This document shows positions 35,056-46,170 of a stretch of 64,000 nucleotides of DNA, piece by piece. Every line of letters begins with the position of its first letter. Position 1 is the first letter of the stretch. The stretch covers positions 207,146,435 to 207,210,434 of the forward strand of contig NC_081553.1 of the NCBI RefSeq assembly GCF_963082655.1, read 5' to 3'. The translations under genes and the position numbers were made by a program. The stretch is from Stomoxys calcitrans. Taxonomy: Eukaryota; Arthropoda; Insecta; Diptera; Muscidae. The notes below the pieces were generated by a model. It searched no databases and was not told the DNA's origin. It saw nothing but the letters and a program-made list of their open reading frames with translations.

Positions 35056-35480
35056 GTGCCGTGCCAAAGAAAGGTATAAGGAAGTAGAGCAAAAATTTGG
35101 CCTTGGACTTTTCATTGAAGAATATGGCCCAACTTCTCACATATTAATGATGAATGTCCGATTCAAGCTTAAATTCAATGATAAGGGCCTAACTCCCAAA
35201 ATACAGCCCAAATCGGATACATTTCCCCCACCTACAATATAGGTGTCCAAAGAAATGTATAAGGGCGTGGAGCAAAAATTTGCCCATGAACTCTTCATTA
35301 AAGAACAGGGGCCAACTTCTCACAATACAATGATGAATGTCCGATTTAAGCTTAAATTTAATGATAAAGGACCTCCTTTTTACATAACTTCTATGCATGG
35401 CATAGTAGCTCACAAATGTCGCCAACATTAGGAGGGGATAACCACAACTTAAAAATTCTACCAATGTTCTCGGAAGGATT
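35056..35480 (-). repeat. SINE bodies, two partial copies in tandem
   Basis: The block TGATGAATGTCCGATT ... AATGATAA is present twice (about 35090-35190 and 35265-35390), then GGAGGGGATAACCACAACTT. The tRNA head is lost. Confidence 0.65.
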
Positions 35481-35768
35481 TGAAATCACGAGTTAAGGGG
35501 ACTTGCTTAGCTCTGGGCTTCAATGGCACGAATTCGACATCCACACTCGGGGCGAAATGGCCCCATCGTAAAACTCTATCAAAACAGGGGCCAAATTACC
35601 GCATACGTGATCGAGTGCACTTTCGTATCGAATGCAATTTCATCTCATATTTAATGGATGTTATACCACTTTTATGCACATTTTTTTGGACATTTTATAA
35701 TTTTTAAGACCGCTTTAAACATTTAAGTTCCTAAATTTCAATAAATTGTCGTTCAATAAAAAAAAAAA
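35481..35768. other. Intronic spacer, unclassified repeat scrap
   Basis: No gene recognised. Confidence 0.4.
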
Positions 35769-35812
35769 TATAATTCACAATAGAGTGATTTCGTTCTCTA
35801 TTGTGAATTATA
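35769..35812. repeat. Perfect 17-bp inverted repeat (hairpin)
   Basis: TATAATTCACAATAGAG (35769-35785) and its exact complement (35796-35812) around a 10-base loop. Confidence 0.95.
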
Positions 35813-36279
35813 CGTTCACTTATGCCGTAATTCGGCCCCAGGACTTATAGCAATATAGGGCTCAAATAAAAGGTATAAGTGCTTTGAAGAAGGTGCTGCG
35901 GAGCGGACCCGGTTCGTTTCGGCCAGTAATTTATAATTAAAAAGCAAAAAAAAATACAAAATAGGTTTAATTGTTGATAAATATCTTTTTCTTCATTCGC
36001 GCCATCTTCTTTGTCCATTCACAATTATCCTGGTGCTTAAATTTTCTCGTTTATTTCTATTCGTTACAATTGACAGCTTTGCAAAAAGTCGGATGGGACA
36101 TCTTACTCTATCAAAAGTAATAATTGAAAATTTCAAAGCAAAAAAGTGTACACAATCGATTGACAACTAACTGAATCAGATTCATCGTTCATTCACAGTT
36201 CTCTCTAAATTTTCTCTTTCATAGTTTCTAATCTTTGCACTTGTTGCCACTTTCAAGAGTCGCATGACAAATCTATCTA

Positions 36280-37920
36280 CAGCGGTCAAAAAAAGTATTC
36301 ATCATTCAATGTTTTTTTTTTTAATAAGTCTACAAAAGACAATTGGAATAAAAACATATTAAACTAATGATGCAGTAGTGCTTGTGTGATATATATGTAC
36401 ACAATTTTATTGTTTTTAAATAAAAAAATAGTATTTATTGGAACAAAAAGGGCCATTTTACAGCTGAACACAAAAAATTAAACAAAAAAAGTATTCATCA
36501 TTGCAAAAAAACAAAAAAATAAATAACATAATTTAAAAAAATTAATACTTTGTTATTCGACCACCGCGTCTTATAACTTCTTTTAAACGGTTTGACATCG
36601 ATTGGACTAATTTAGCGGTTATATTTTGGTCTATATTAGTCCATTCCTCCATTATCACCTGTTGCATTTGACTCTTGCTCGAAAAATTGCGCGTTCTCAA
36701 TTTGCGTTCGAGATGTTCCCAAAGATGTTCAATTGGGTTCAAGTCGGGACTTTGAGGAGGAGTTTTAATGACTTTGGGGCAGTTATACAGCATCCACATC
36801 TTGGTATTTAAAGCAGAATGTTTGGGGTCATTATCTTGATAATATTGAAAGTTATTACCAAGCCCAAGTTTTACAGCACTATCTTTTAAATTCCTCTTTA
36901 AAATGTCAATGTAATACTTATGATCCATTACTCCATTAATAATTTCAAGATTTCCCGCTCCTGAAGCCGCCATACACCCCCAAACCATTAAACCACCTCC
37001 ACCATGTTTTACAGTAGCAACTGTGTTTCGTTCTTCAAGCTCTGTATTTGGTTTTCTGTACACTATGACCTTTCCATCGCACCCAAAAAGATTAAACTTG
37101 CTCTCGTCTGCAAAAATGACTGTTTTCCAAAATGATTCGGGCTGTTTTACATACATTTTTGCGAAGTTTAGCCTTTTCACTCGGTTTATTTTATTTATAA
37201 AGGGCTTCTTACGTGCAGTTCTTCCTCTGTAACTATGCCTTTTGAGTGTATTTCGAATTGTTTGTGTAGTAACTTCCTTCCCTAAATATTCCATAGTGTT
37301 TTTACGAAGAATGGTCGCATTTGTCTTCGGAGTTTTCTGAACTTGCCGCACTAGCCAACGCACATCTCCAACTGAAAGTGCTTTTGGTCGACCAGATCTT
37401 GGTTTATTGTCAACAGTTTTCGTTTCTGTCCACTTTCTGATGATGGATTGTATAGTAGATCGTGGTCTATTTAATATTTCACTGATAGTTTTTTGAGTTA
37501 AACCATTCCTGTGGTGTTTTATTATCAAAACTTTTACCTCATCAGAAACCTCGTTTTGCTTACGACCCATTTTGACAAAAACTATATTTTCAATGAAATT
37601 AAATATTTGCTGTCAAGGGCAAAGCCTCCTTTACTAAATAAAACAGAAAAGGGGGATTCCCAAATAATATTTGAATTTGACTTTGATGATAGCACATCAA
37701 TGATGAATACTTTTTTTGTTCTGTTTTTGGTGTTATTATATAAAATTGCATTTTTTGCGCTAATTAAATTTATTTTTTGAATTTATTTTAAAACATATTA
37801 CGAAAAATAAACTATTGCATAAAACTGCATTATTTGTTTACTTTAAATTTTCTTCAATTACCCAAAATAAGTGAATTTATTATCAATTTTGCTAATGATG
37901 AATACTTTTTTTGACCGCTG
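36280..37920. mobile_element. Tc1-type transposon, copy 2 (1641 bp, intact)
   Basis: Same 27-bp terminal repeats (CAGCGGTCAAAAAAAGTATT...) with TA flanks at 36278-36279 and 37921-37922. Inner repeat copies lie about 200 bases inside each end. It encodes one full-length transposase on the minus strand. Structurally it could be autonomous. Confidence 0.96.
36542..37570 (-). CDS. Tc1-family transposase, intact, 342 residues
   Basis: Cut-and-paste transposase that would bind the element's terminal repeats in the nucleus. Residues about 1-50 hold a helix-turn-helix (EVKVLIIKHHRNGLTQKTIS), and about 55-110 a second DNA-binding part with the GRPR-like SGRPKAL. The catalytic triad is D155 (VIFADESKF), D246 (YYQDNDPKH) and E281 (DLNPIEHLW). 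There are exactly 34 residues between the second Asp and the Glu, the DD34E spacing of Tc1 elements. The HGGGGLMVWGC motif is also family-typical. Start at 37570 gives MGRKQNEVSD; length fits the family. No stop or frameshift is seen. Expression is not shown by the sequence. Confidence 0.95.
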   Translation of the reverse strand: MGRKQNEVSDEVKVLIIKHHRNGLTQKTISEILNRPRSTIQSIIRKWTETKTVDNKPRSGRPKALSVGDVRWLVRQVQKTPKTNATILRKNTMEYLGKEVTTQTIRNTLKRHSYRGRTARKKPFINKINRVKRLNFAKMYVKQPESFWKTVIFADESKFNLFGCDGKVIVYRKPNTELEERNTVATVKHGGGGLMVWGCMAASGAGNLEIINGVMDHKYYIDILKRNLKDSAVKLGLGNNFQYYQDNDPKHSALNTKMWMLYNCPKVIKTPPQSPDLNPIEHLWEHLERKLRTRNFSSKSQMQQVIMEEWTNIDQNITAKLVQSMSNRLKEVIRRGGRITKY

Positions 37921-38370
37921 TACATATATAGAGCATCTGTGGCTCTAATACGCACACATACAAAACCGATAACAACAACAATCATCGATTACCCACGAGT
38001 AAATTTTCCATGTACACATCAGAAAGTGTTTTGTTTTTATAAAGGCCTGTCAGCTAGCCCTTTAAACCTCTACTAACGCCCCTCCACACAAACCTTATTG
38101 AATTTGAAGCTATTTTGGAATATTTGGTGCCTCTTTTAAGAGTCGCATGACAAATCTATCTACATATATAGAACATCTGTGGCTCTAATACGCACACATA
38201 AAAAACCGATAACAACAACAATCATCGATTACCCACGAGTAAATTCTCCATGTACACATCAGAAAGTGTTTTGTTTTTATAAAGGCCTGTCAACTAGCCC
38301 TTTAAACCTCTTCTAACGCCCCTTCACACATATCTTATTGAATTTGAAGTTATTGTGGAATATTTGATTC

Positions 38371-38464
38371 GTTTACATGGTGATACCAAAACATGTTTTA
38401 TTTGTTATTAACTTAAGCCATTTTTGGGTTCTCGTTTTGTATTTTGTTTTTATGTTATTTTTTT
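38371..38464. other. Intronic spacer
   Basis: AT-rich; nothing recognised. Confidence 0.4.
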
Positions 38465-38640
38465 ATATGGGCCTGATACTGCTGCACCAAGAACCGAGAA
38501 GGCCATACCAGCCACAGTGCCCGCAATAGAACCAACGACCAAACGAACTCAAACACGAAGTCAGCACAACTCACGCACACTTGCCAAGACTACACCGAGC
38601 AAAATAATCACAATTCCTGTTAGATGGCAATAAAATATTC
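38465..38640. other. GC-richer island of unknown nature
   Basis: About 175 bases of coding-like composition. The plus frame reads PDTAAPRTEKAIPATVPAI with a Thr/Arg-rich end at a stop; the minus strand reads a Gly/Ala-rich hydrophobic stretch (VGSIAGTVAGMAFSVLGA). I do not recognise it. Confidence 0.3.
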
Positions 38641-39140
38641 ACTCGTATGTCTTATTTTGGTAAGAATAGTTTTATATGTCATATACGAGTATCCACCAAC
38701 TAATCACGATATCGATTGGAATACATTAAAACAAGTCTTAATTTGTCTAGTTTCGTATATGGATCATAGTAGTTAGTAATGATGGTGATGGCCCAAAATT
38801 TATACACATACATATTTCTAGTTCAAGGTTTGAAAACGAACAAACGAAAAGAATATTATGTATGTGCCACAACCGGCATTTCAGTTAGCCCTCATTTTGG
38901 TGGGACAAGATTCTTGAGAACCAGTAAATATTGATTATTTTTTTGAATTTAAAATCTAATTGTAAATTTTTTCAATGGCAGCGCGTATTATGCTCATCAA
39001 TATGCATATGGATTTGTTAATTGAAATGCAGCAGATTCTCAAGGATTTCCTACTTATAAATTAGGCCATATATTCACAATTTTCCATAAAATTGAATTTA
39101 ATGAGTAAAAGAAGAAACATACACACAGGGGTGTTAGTAA
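38641..39140. other. AT-rich intronic spacer
   Basis: Nothing recognised. Confidence 0.4.
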
Positions 39141-39571
39141 TAGAGCTGCCAAAATATCGATGGCTCTATCGATATTTAATTTTTTGACTGAATATCGATT
39201 GATATTTTTCCGATGGATACTATCACAAAAGTTAAATTTTTTGCAAACATAAACAAAAATGAGCAATCCGAAACTGAATGTATCCTTTAAGATACATTGC
39301 GCCTATAGAGGGCGCAATTTTCATCCGATTAGGCTAACATTTTGTACAATGATTTCTCTTATGACTTCCAACTGACTTTATTAACTTTGGTTTTATTTGG
39401 TCTGTGTATTGATATTGCTTCTATGTAAATCGATCTCCTAATTTTTACTTCTCATTTTCGTTTGAAATATAGGCGATGGGAAATTAACGATAGTATCGAT
39501 ACTATCGATATTTATTATTAAAAATATCGTAAATATCGAATGTTGCGATTATCGATAGTTTGCCAGTTCTA
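39141..39571. mobile_element. hAT-like MITE, 431 bp, perfect 8-bp TSD
   Basis: TAGAGCTGCC...and ...TGCCAGTTCTA termini, flanked by GTTAGTAA at 39133-39140 and 39572-39579. CGATA motifs are clustered at both ends. The orientation is opposite to the copy at 5415, judged by the middle block (GCGCCTATAGAGGGCGCAAT). Confidence 0.88.
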
Positions 39572-39579
39572 GTTAGTAA

Positions 39580-40250
39580 ACTGGTCCAGAAATCGCTATG
39601 AAATGGCATAATAAAAAAGTACAAATTTTATATTTAAAAATTTTATATTTAAAATTTCTTGAAGAAATTCTTGAAGAAATTTTATTTTTGAAGAAATTTT
39701 AATAATCGAGTTTAATTTTCAAAATAATATAACATATTTTTTTCAAAAGTTTCTATAAATCATAAATTTCTTTAAATCACAAATTTCTTTAAATCACAAA
39801 ATTTCTTCTAACATAAAATTTTACTTAAAATGTCTTTTAATATCAAAGTTTTGTTGTTTGATTGGTTTTATATTTGTTTGTCTAAACTCTACTGAACGGT
39901 CATGTAAACCGAGTTGAGGACGCACCTGATATCCAAACAGAAGGCCTAATGTTCCGGCGGGCGTCAAATCCCCAAAAACAACGGAAAACCAGTAAGGACG
40001 GGCAAAAGTCGGGCGGTGCCGACTCTAAAATACCCTTCACCTACGCTATAAGTACAATGTAGGAGCTATATCCAATTCTGAACCAATTTTGATAGACTTC
40101 GGCGGGTGTGACACAGGTTCCGTCGTTGGCAGGTCCGTGCTTGCGTAGCGAAGGGCGGTTCTTCACCTCCCGCTCGGGTTTTCTCCACTCCTTCTGTCTT
40201 TTGTCTTTTTTTATTCGTGTATAACCTCTAGTACGAGGTTTCAAATTCTT
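39580..40250. other. Spacer with an unclassified repeat piece
   Basis: About 39940-40060 resembles another repeat end (GGGCAAAAGTCGGGCGGTGC, CTCTAAAATACCCTTCACC). The rest is AT-rich. Confidence 0.4.
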
Positions 40251-41247
40251 ATACCCACTACCGAAGGATGGGATTGTATTCATTTTGTCATTCCGTTTGC
40301 AACACATCGAAATATCCATATCCGACCCTATAAAGTATATATATTCTTGATCAGCGTAAAAATCTAAGACGGTCTATAAATGTCCGTCCGTCTGTCTGTT
40401 GAAGTCACGCTACAGTCTTTAAAAATAGAGATATTGAGCTGAAACTTTGCACAGAGCAGGTTAAGCTATATCAGACTATATCTTGATAGCATCCCCATAT
40501 AGACCGATCCTCCAATTTAGGGTCTTAGGCCCATAAAAGCCACATTTATTGTCCGATTTTGCTGAAATTTGGAACAGTGAGTTGTCTTAGGCCCTTCGAC
40601 ATCTTTCTTTAATTTGGCCCTAATAGGTTGAGATTTGGATATAGCTATCATATAGATCGATTTCTCGATTTAAGGTTTTGGGTCCATAAAAGGCGCATTT
40701 ATTGTCCGATGTCGCAGAAATTTGGGACAGTGAGTTTAGTTAGGCTCTTCGACATCCTTCTTCAATTTGGCCCAGATCGGTCCAGATTTGAATATAGCTG
40801 CCTTATAGAACTCTCGATTTAAGGTTTAGGGCCCATAAAAGACATTTATTGGGACAGTGCTTTGTGTTAGGCTCTTCGAAATTTTTCTGCAACTTGGCCG
40901 ATATCGGTTTAGATTTGGATATAGCTGTCATGTAGACCGATATCTCGATTTAAAGTCTTGGCCCCATAAAAGGCGCATTTATAATCCGATTTCACTGAAA
41001 TTTGAAACACTGTGACTTATGTTAGGCTTTTCGACATCCGTGTCGTATATGGTTCAGATCTTTTTTTTTAGATATAGCTACTGTACTTATTAGTATTTGG
41101 TCCAAATCGGAACATATTACGATAAAACAGCTTTGGGACATAAGGTATGAAATTTTCACCGAATTTTGATGAAAAGTGGTTTACATATATACCCGAAGTG
41201 GTGGGTATCCAAAGTTCGGCCCGTCGAACTTAACGCCTTTTTACTTG
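40251..41247 (+). mobile_element. Complete helentron-like element, 997 bp
   Basis: Starts ATACCCACTACCGAAGG after TT and ends GCCTTTTTACTTG before TT. Internal order: 5' hairpin region, TATATATTCTTGATCAGCG, CCGTCCGTCTGTC, about four ~140-150-bp repeats (GATATAGCTGTCAT, CCATAAAAGGCGCATTT), then a 3' hairpin TTCGGCCCGTCGAA at about 41215-41229. This uninterrupted copy is the best internal reference for the family. No protein frame. Confidence 0.8.
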
Positions 41248-41819
41248 TTCCTTTTCCTTCCCTTTCTCTCTCTAGGGTACCACAATGGGCCAAACTGGCC
41301 TCCGAGTGAACTCACCTTTTGAATGGCGACCCATTCAACCTAACCTAAACTAACCTACTATCAATTTCAATCCCAATTTAAATTTTCAATCCCATGGTAG
41401 CAGTTGTACATACTCGATCGGCCCGATGAATTACGACTCTTTGTAACTGTAATTGACCCCTCACATTCATGTTTTTATTCTGCACTATTAACGAATATAC
41501 AGCAACGACAAGAAGTAAAATAATTTTAGTTATCTCGGGCGATTCTTTCAGTAAAAAACTTTACATTTTACGGGAAAACCTACCAGACATAAAAACCTAC
41601 CAATTTTGGTAGGAAGCTACCAAAAACAGCAATACTGATTATGACCCCTAGATACGATGGATGAGTTGCATCGAGCCTCGTTTATTCAGCAAAAAGGTTT
41701 GTTGATCCTTCTTCACGCCAGGGCCCACTACAATAATGTCGTTAAAACTACCTCATTCAAGTTTGAATGAGAGGTTCTTCAATATCCGCCATCCATAAAG
41801 TCAAATGCCTGATTTCGAA
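41248..41819. other. Spacer
   Basis: No gene recognised. Confidence 0.4.
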
Positions 41820-42080
41820 TCTTGTCATTAACATCAGGAAATAAAATATCATCGGTACTTATCCCCCCACTAATGCTGGTGATATTTATGAGGAATTTAG
41901 CCACGTAAAACGTCGCTGCAAAGTGGTGTAGCCCAGCGACAAGCTGTTCGGACTCGTCTAAAGACGTCCACTATCAGTGAGTTAATACTTGGACGGGACG
42001 GCATTCATTGACATGAGAGAAGTCTGCCGTTGTTTCGTAACAGAATGTTTTTGGGCACTTTTGCAATTATCTTAAAAGTT
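41820..42080 (+). repeat. Degenerate SINE copy
   Basis: CATCAGGAAATAAAA, CCCCCACTAATGCTGGTGAT and GAATGTTTTTGGGC follow the SINE body order, but with many changes. Confidence 0.5.
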
Positions 42081-42785
42081 ATGAATGAAAAGTATTTCAA
42101 CAACTTTTAGCTATACTGTCGCATGCTATTTTTGCTATTTTTTCGCATTTTTATATGACAACAGTATTATTACTACCGAATGAACAAGCATATGACCGTT
42201 ATTATGAAATTTCTATGTTATCTATGTGACAGTCGATTTGAGATAACCACAAACAACGGGAAATATTATTAATTATATACCAATACATACATACATGCAA
42301 ATATTCTCTCAACAAAAATTCTCTTTAAATAAATCGTTTTCGATGTAAGTTGACATGTCATTTACAAGGTTAGATGGCAAATAATTAGCATATGTTTGTT
42401 TGAGAGGCAACAAACAACTATTACTTCCGAGTAACAATTAAAAGAAAATAATTGTTTTTGTTTTTCTTGATGTGTATATTTAGTTGAAGGAAATAATAAA
42501 TATTCAAATTAGAATTTTTAAATATTATATGAATCAAGGTTCGAAGTGGACTAAACTAAATAATTATTGGCAGAAAAATGCATGTGCATGCATGTCGTTG
42601 GGTATTTGGCCTTGTATAGTAAAAAGTACCACCGGTATTCACAAAACTTTATGTAGATTTGGAATGGGTTTATTTAAAAGATTTCCTTTATAGAACAGTG
42701 AAATAAACCCATTTTTAGGCTTCATTAACTTTTGTGAATAAGGCCGTACATGTTTGGAATTAGTGAAGTTGACAAGCATATAAAT
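42081..42785. other. AT-rich spacer
   Basis: Nothing recognised. Confidence 0.4.
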
Positions 42786-42960
42786 CATGAAGGTCACCGT
42801 GGCGCAGAGGTAAGCAAGTTCGCCTATGACTCCGAGCGCCTGGGTTCAAATCCCGGCGCGAACATCAGAAAAAAAATTCTGCGGTGAATATCCTGCCATG
42901 TACAAAACTTCTCTACCAAGTGGTGTCTCTATGCAGTACGCCGTTCGGACTCCGGGGCGT
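42786..42960 (+). repeat. tRNA-headed SINE, head and start of body
   Basis: GTCACCGTGGCGCAGAGGTA and GGTTCAAATCCCGGC are box A- and box B-like. A CATCAGAAAAAAAA junction follows, then the body to about GCCGTTCGGACTC. This is the best-preserved head in the window. Confidence 0.8.
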
Positions 42961-43275
42961 ACAACCGGCTGCCATGGGATTGAACCGGATAGTCGTTGCG
43001 GATAGTAGGATGCTCCACAGGTTGCGGATAGTGGAATACTCCATATCAGCAGTATCGAGTGGAGAGTCTCAGTGAGAGGGCAGCCGGCACCGGCTCTTGC
43101 TTAAATACTGAGTGCGTATGATATTCGTCGATATGACAAGGCGAGTTTACATAACCAATGGTCATAACTTTCCCGCGGCGATCAGTCCTATAAACCCGAA
43201 CGAGCTTGCTCACATATGGGGTTTGACGAGGATCGCCATCTCCACATACATATGTTTACAACAACAACAACCAAA
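42945..43275 (+). repeat. Interspersed repeat 'B', forward copy
   Basis: GGCTGCCATGGGATTGAACC, GAGTGGAGAGTCTCAGTGAG, AGCCGGCACCGGCTCTTGC and CCGCGGCGATCAGTCC, ending in a CAACAACAAC tail at about 43260. Confidence 0.65.
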
Positions 43276-44566
43276 GCCGGCAATCGGGTTGTTGTGTGCT
43301 CTAAAACCGAAAGTTACCCCCAAAGAGATCTATGTTAGGATTTCCGCGCTGATCACAAAATCCTCAATAGTTTTCCATTCCATGCCCCAAAGTTTTTTGT
43401 AAGTTTCTAAAAACATGTTTTTAAATAATTATCAACGCCACAAAAGACCAAACCCCCGGTCTACGTAGACAAACAAGAATTCAAATTCATACATTTATTA
43501 ATTTCCCAGACATCTGTTTAAACATTAATCTACTTGAATTGATTTAAGTCCACAACACACTTTGGAATGTGTGGTTCTATGCTGATAAATAAGCATTCTA
43601 ATCGAGAATTGCTTTAGGCCTTTATGGATGATCGGAGCCACTACAGCATACACAGAGCCATACACATACACACATACAAGATAAGATTAATTAAAAGAAC
43701 ACGTCTATTGTTTTAAGTGGGAAGCGGCATGTTAATATTCGCACATAAAACCAACAACAAAGAAGAGAAACAATCTTGGAAATCAAGTTTATTGAGGAGA
43801 AAAACAATAAACACAAAATTCATTGTCAAAAAAAAATAAAAACACGTTATGACAGTTATAATAATAGAATATGCAAACAAAACGTTATTTAGTTAATTTG
43901 ATTATACACACACACATGTACATACATACATACATTCATACACAATTGTATAAAAGAAAAACAAATTTAGTTTGTAAAATGACCTCTGACAATACTAAAA
44001 ATGTTGACAAACATCCATCTCTACTAGAAGCTGTTTATTAGTATTATAAAAAAAACTACAATTGGAAGAGAGAGAGAGAGAGGGAGAGAGAGATATTTGC
44101 AATAAATCTTCTTAGCTAATGTATAGGTTTAGGATGTCTTTCTAAATACACATACAATCTCTTTGTGGCGTTTGAATAATAATTCCTTTTAGTATTTTTC
44201 CATTAAGGAATCAAGCCTATTTTTACCTGAAATGCCATATGTTCTAACGGTCTTTAAATAAGTGGCGACCTCCAGAGTTAGTTTTTGGTTTTGAATTTGA
44301 ATAGCATTTCAAATTTAAATACTAACAGCATTATTCACAGAGAATTAAAACAGCTCTATAATCGAAAATAGGTAAAATGTGCTTTTTCGCATTCACAGAC
44401 ACATACTAGCCAATTTTTACTTTGATAGGCCAATTTTAAATTTGAAAAAGTTATTTTTAAATTCACCCTTGTTTAACACCATAATTAAGTGTCATTTCTC
44501 AGTTCTACAAGAATGAACCTACATATATGAATGAATGCCGAAACAAGTAAAATCGTGCTAAGTTTG
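43276..44566. other. AT-rich spacer with simple repeats
   Basis: (CATA)n at about 43918-43945 and (GA)n at 44068-44094. No gene recognised. Confidence 0.5.
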
Positions 44567-44890
44567 CAAATGCAAATTTGCCCATGAACATTCCACTAAG
44601 GAACGGGGGCAAACTTCTCACATATCAATGAGTGCTGTCCGATTCAAGTTTTAAGCTCAATGAGAAGCGACCTCCTTTTTATAGCCAAGTCCGAACGGCG
44701 TGCCGCAGTGCGACAACTCTTTGGGAAGAAGATTTTACATGGCTGTCATACCAAATGGTACAGTACCTCACAAATGTCGCCATCATTAGGAGGGGAAAAC
44801 CACCGTTGATAATTTTTCTTTTTGTTCTAGCCAGGATACGAACCCAGGCGTTCAGCGTCATATACGACATGCTTACCTCTGCGCTACGTA
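44567..44890 (-). repeat. tRNA-headed SINE, full-length reverse copy
   Basis: Begins GCAAATGCAAATTTGCCC (far end) and ends in the tRNA-like head (CTCTGCGCTACG) at about 44875-44887. About 320 bases. Confidence 0.8.
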
Positions 44891-45559
44891 TCGCGCTAAG
44901 TTTGGCCAGGCCAATCTTTGGTTATTTACCACCCTGGCTTTTTTCTCTTAATGGATCTATTTAAGCGTGAATATTCAAGATCATTAGTGGTGAGAATTTA
45001 GTGCGTACAGTAGCACCAAATTTCCGCCAAACTCGACAAAAATCTAAGAAGCTTAGATGGCATCTATTTCTATTTTTATACGTACTTAGGAACCATTTCA
45101 ACCAAATCGGCTTCTCATCTCTAGACCGGTACTCTGCGTTCCAAATTTCAGCTTAATCGCCAATTTTCAAGCTGTTAACTCAGACTCAGACTTTACAAAG
45201 ATTGGATCCGTTTCGAGGCCGGACCATCAATTTAAGGACTTATAAAATCAACGGTAGATTTACTCTCACTTTAGCTCGTGATGCTAAACATGAAATAATG
45301 ATGTCGACATTTCTCGAGCACGTATGTAACTCAGGTTCAGAGAACGTGTTATCTTGGCATAGGCTAAGAGATGAGATCCAATTAATTGATTCAGCCCTAC
45401 ACGGGACGACTATATGCACCACACGAGTTAAAACTCTGAGCTCCGATTCGTGTGATTTGCAACTGCAGCCGCGGACAATAAAAGAGAATTATTTTTGTGA
45501 TCCCCCGTTTTAGTTGAAATTAAGGAATAAGAAATCGTGGCGCTGTAGAGTGAAACACT

Positions 45560-46170
45560 GAGGTTTCCAAGATGGGTTAATATCACTGGTACAGTTCAAC
45601 CTCTTTTTATACTCTATTCCTCCCCCTTCGCATGACAACGAGATTTTATCATATGCGAACGATTTTACGATCTTGTCTTCCGGTTTAACCTCTACCGATC
45701 CTCTATTCCACTACCATGGGACGGCATCGAAATTAGCCGGTTGTCTATGCCGGTTGACCCGACGAATTCCTTCATCGGAAAGGGCTGCTGCCTCAGCGTA
45801 CAACACACTGCTACAACAACATCGAAACCATAACATATGCGGACAATTGAACGTTGATGAATTCAGACCCCATGTTGTTCTCATATCCAATAGATTGAAT
45901 GTCTTCTCTACTGCTGCTAGAATTTCTGAAGATATCTGAAGTCAAATGGTCTGCCACATTTTTCACCAAATGGACTGCGGAAATAGGACTGCAGCTAATT
46001 TGAGAATCGATGGCCTAAGGATTCCCATAACCAACTATTCCAAAATACTTGGTGTAACTATTTAAAACGCCTTCGAGGCCCCAGACAAGGAACGCGCAAC
46101 AGGAAAATTTCAAGTTGGGTTTTTATGCTTTATGCAGGCCTTAATTTGGTTTCTTAGAGGACAGAGGATC
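45560..46170 (+). pseudogene. Degraded Jockey-like non-LTR reverse transcriptase
   Basis: The plus strand reads LPHDNEILSYANDFTILSSG-like sequence (a mutated YADD: YAND) at about 45635-45690. After an inserted piece of repeat 'B' (about 45705-45830) come LRIDGLRIPITNYSKILGVT (about 45995-46060). Frameshifts and stops are numerous. Confidence 0.65.

Larger units (their letters stand above)
36256..38370. repeat. ~240-bp tandem duplication, first unit split by Tc1
   Basis: Unit 1 is about 36256-36279 plus 37921-38130; unit 2 is about 38131-38370. The offset between GAGCATCTGTGGCTC and GAACATCTGTGGCTC is 240. Unit 2 keeps the uninterrupted target (TA at 38161-38162). Confidence 0.9.
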
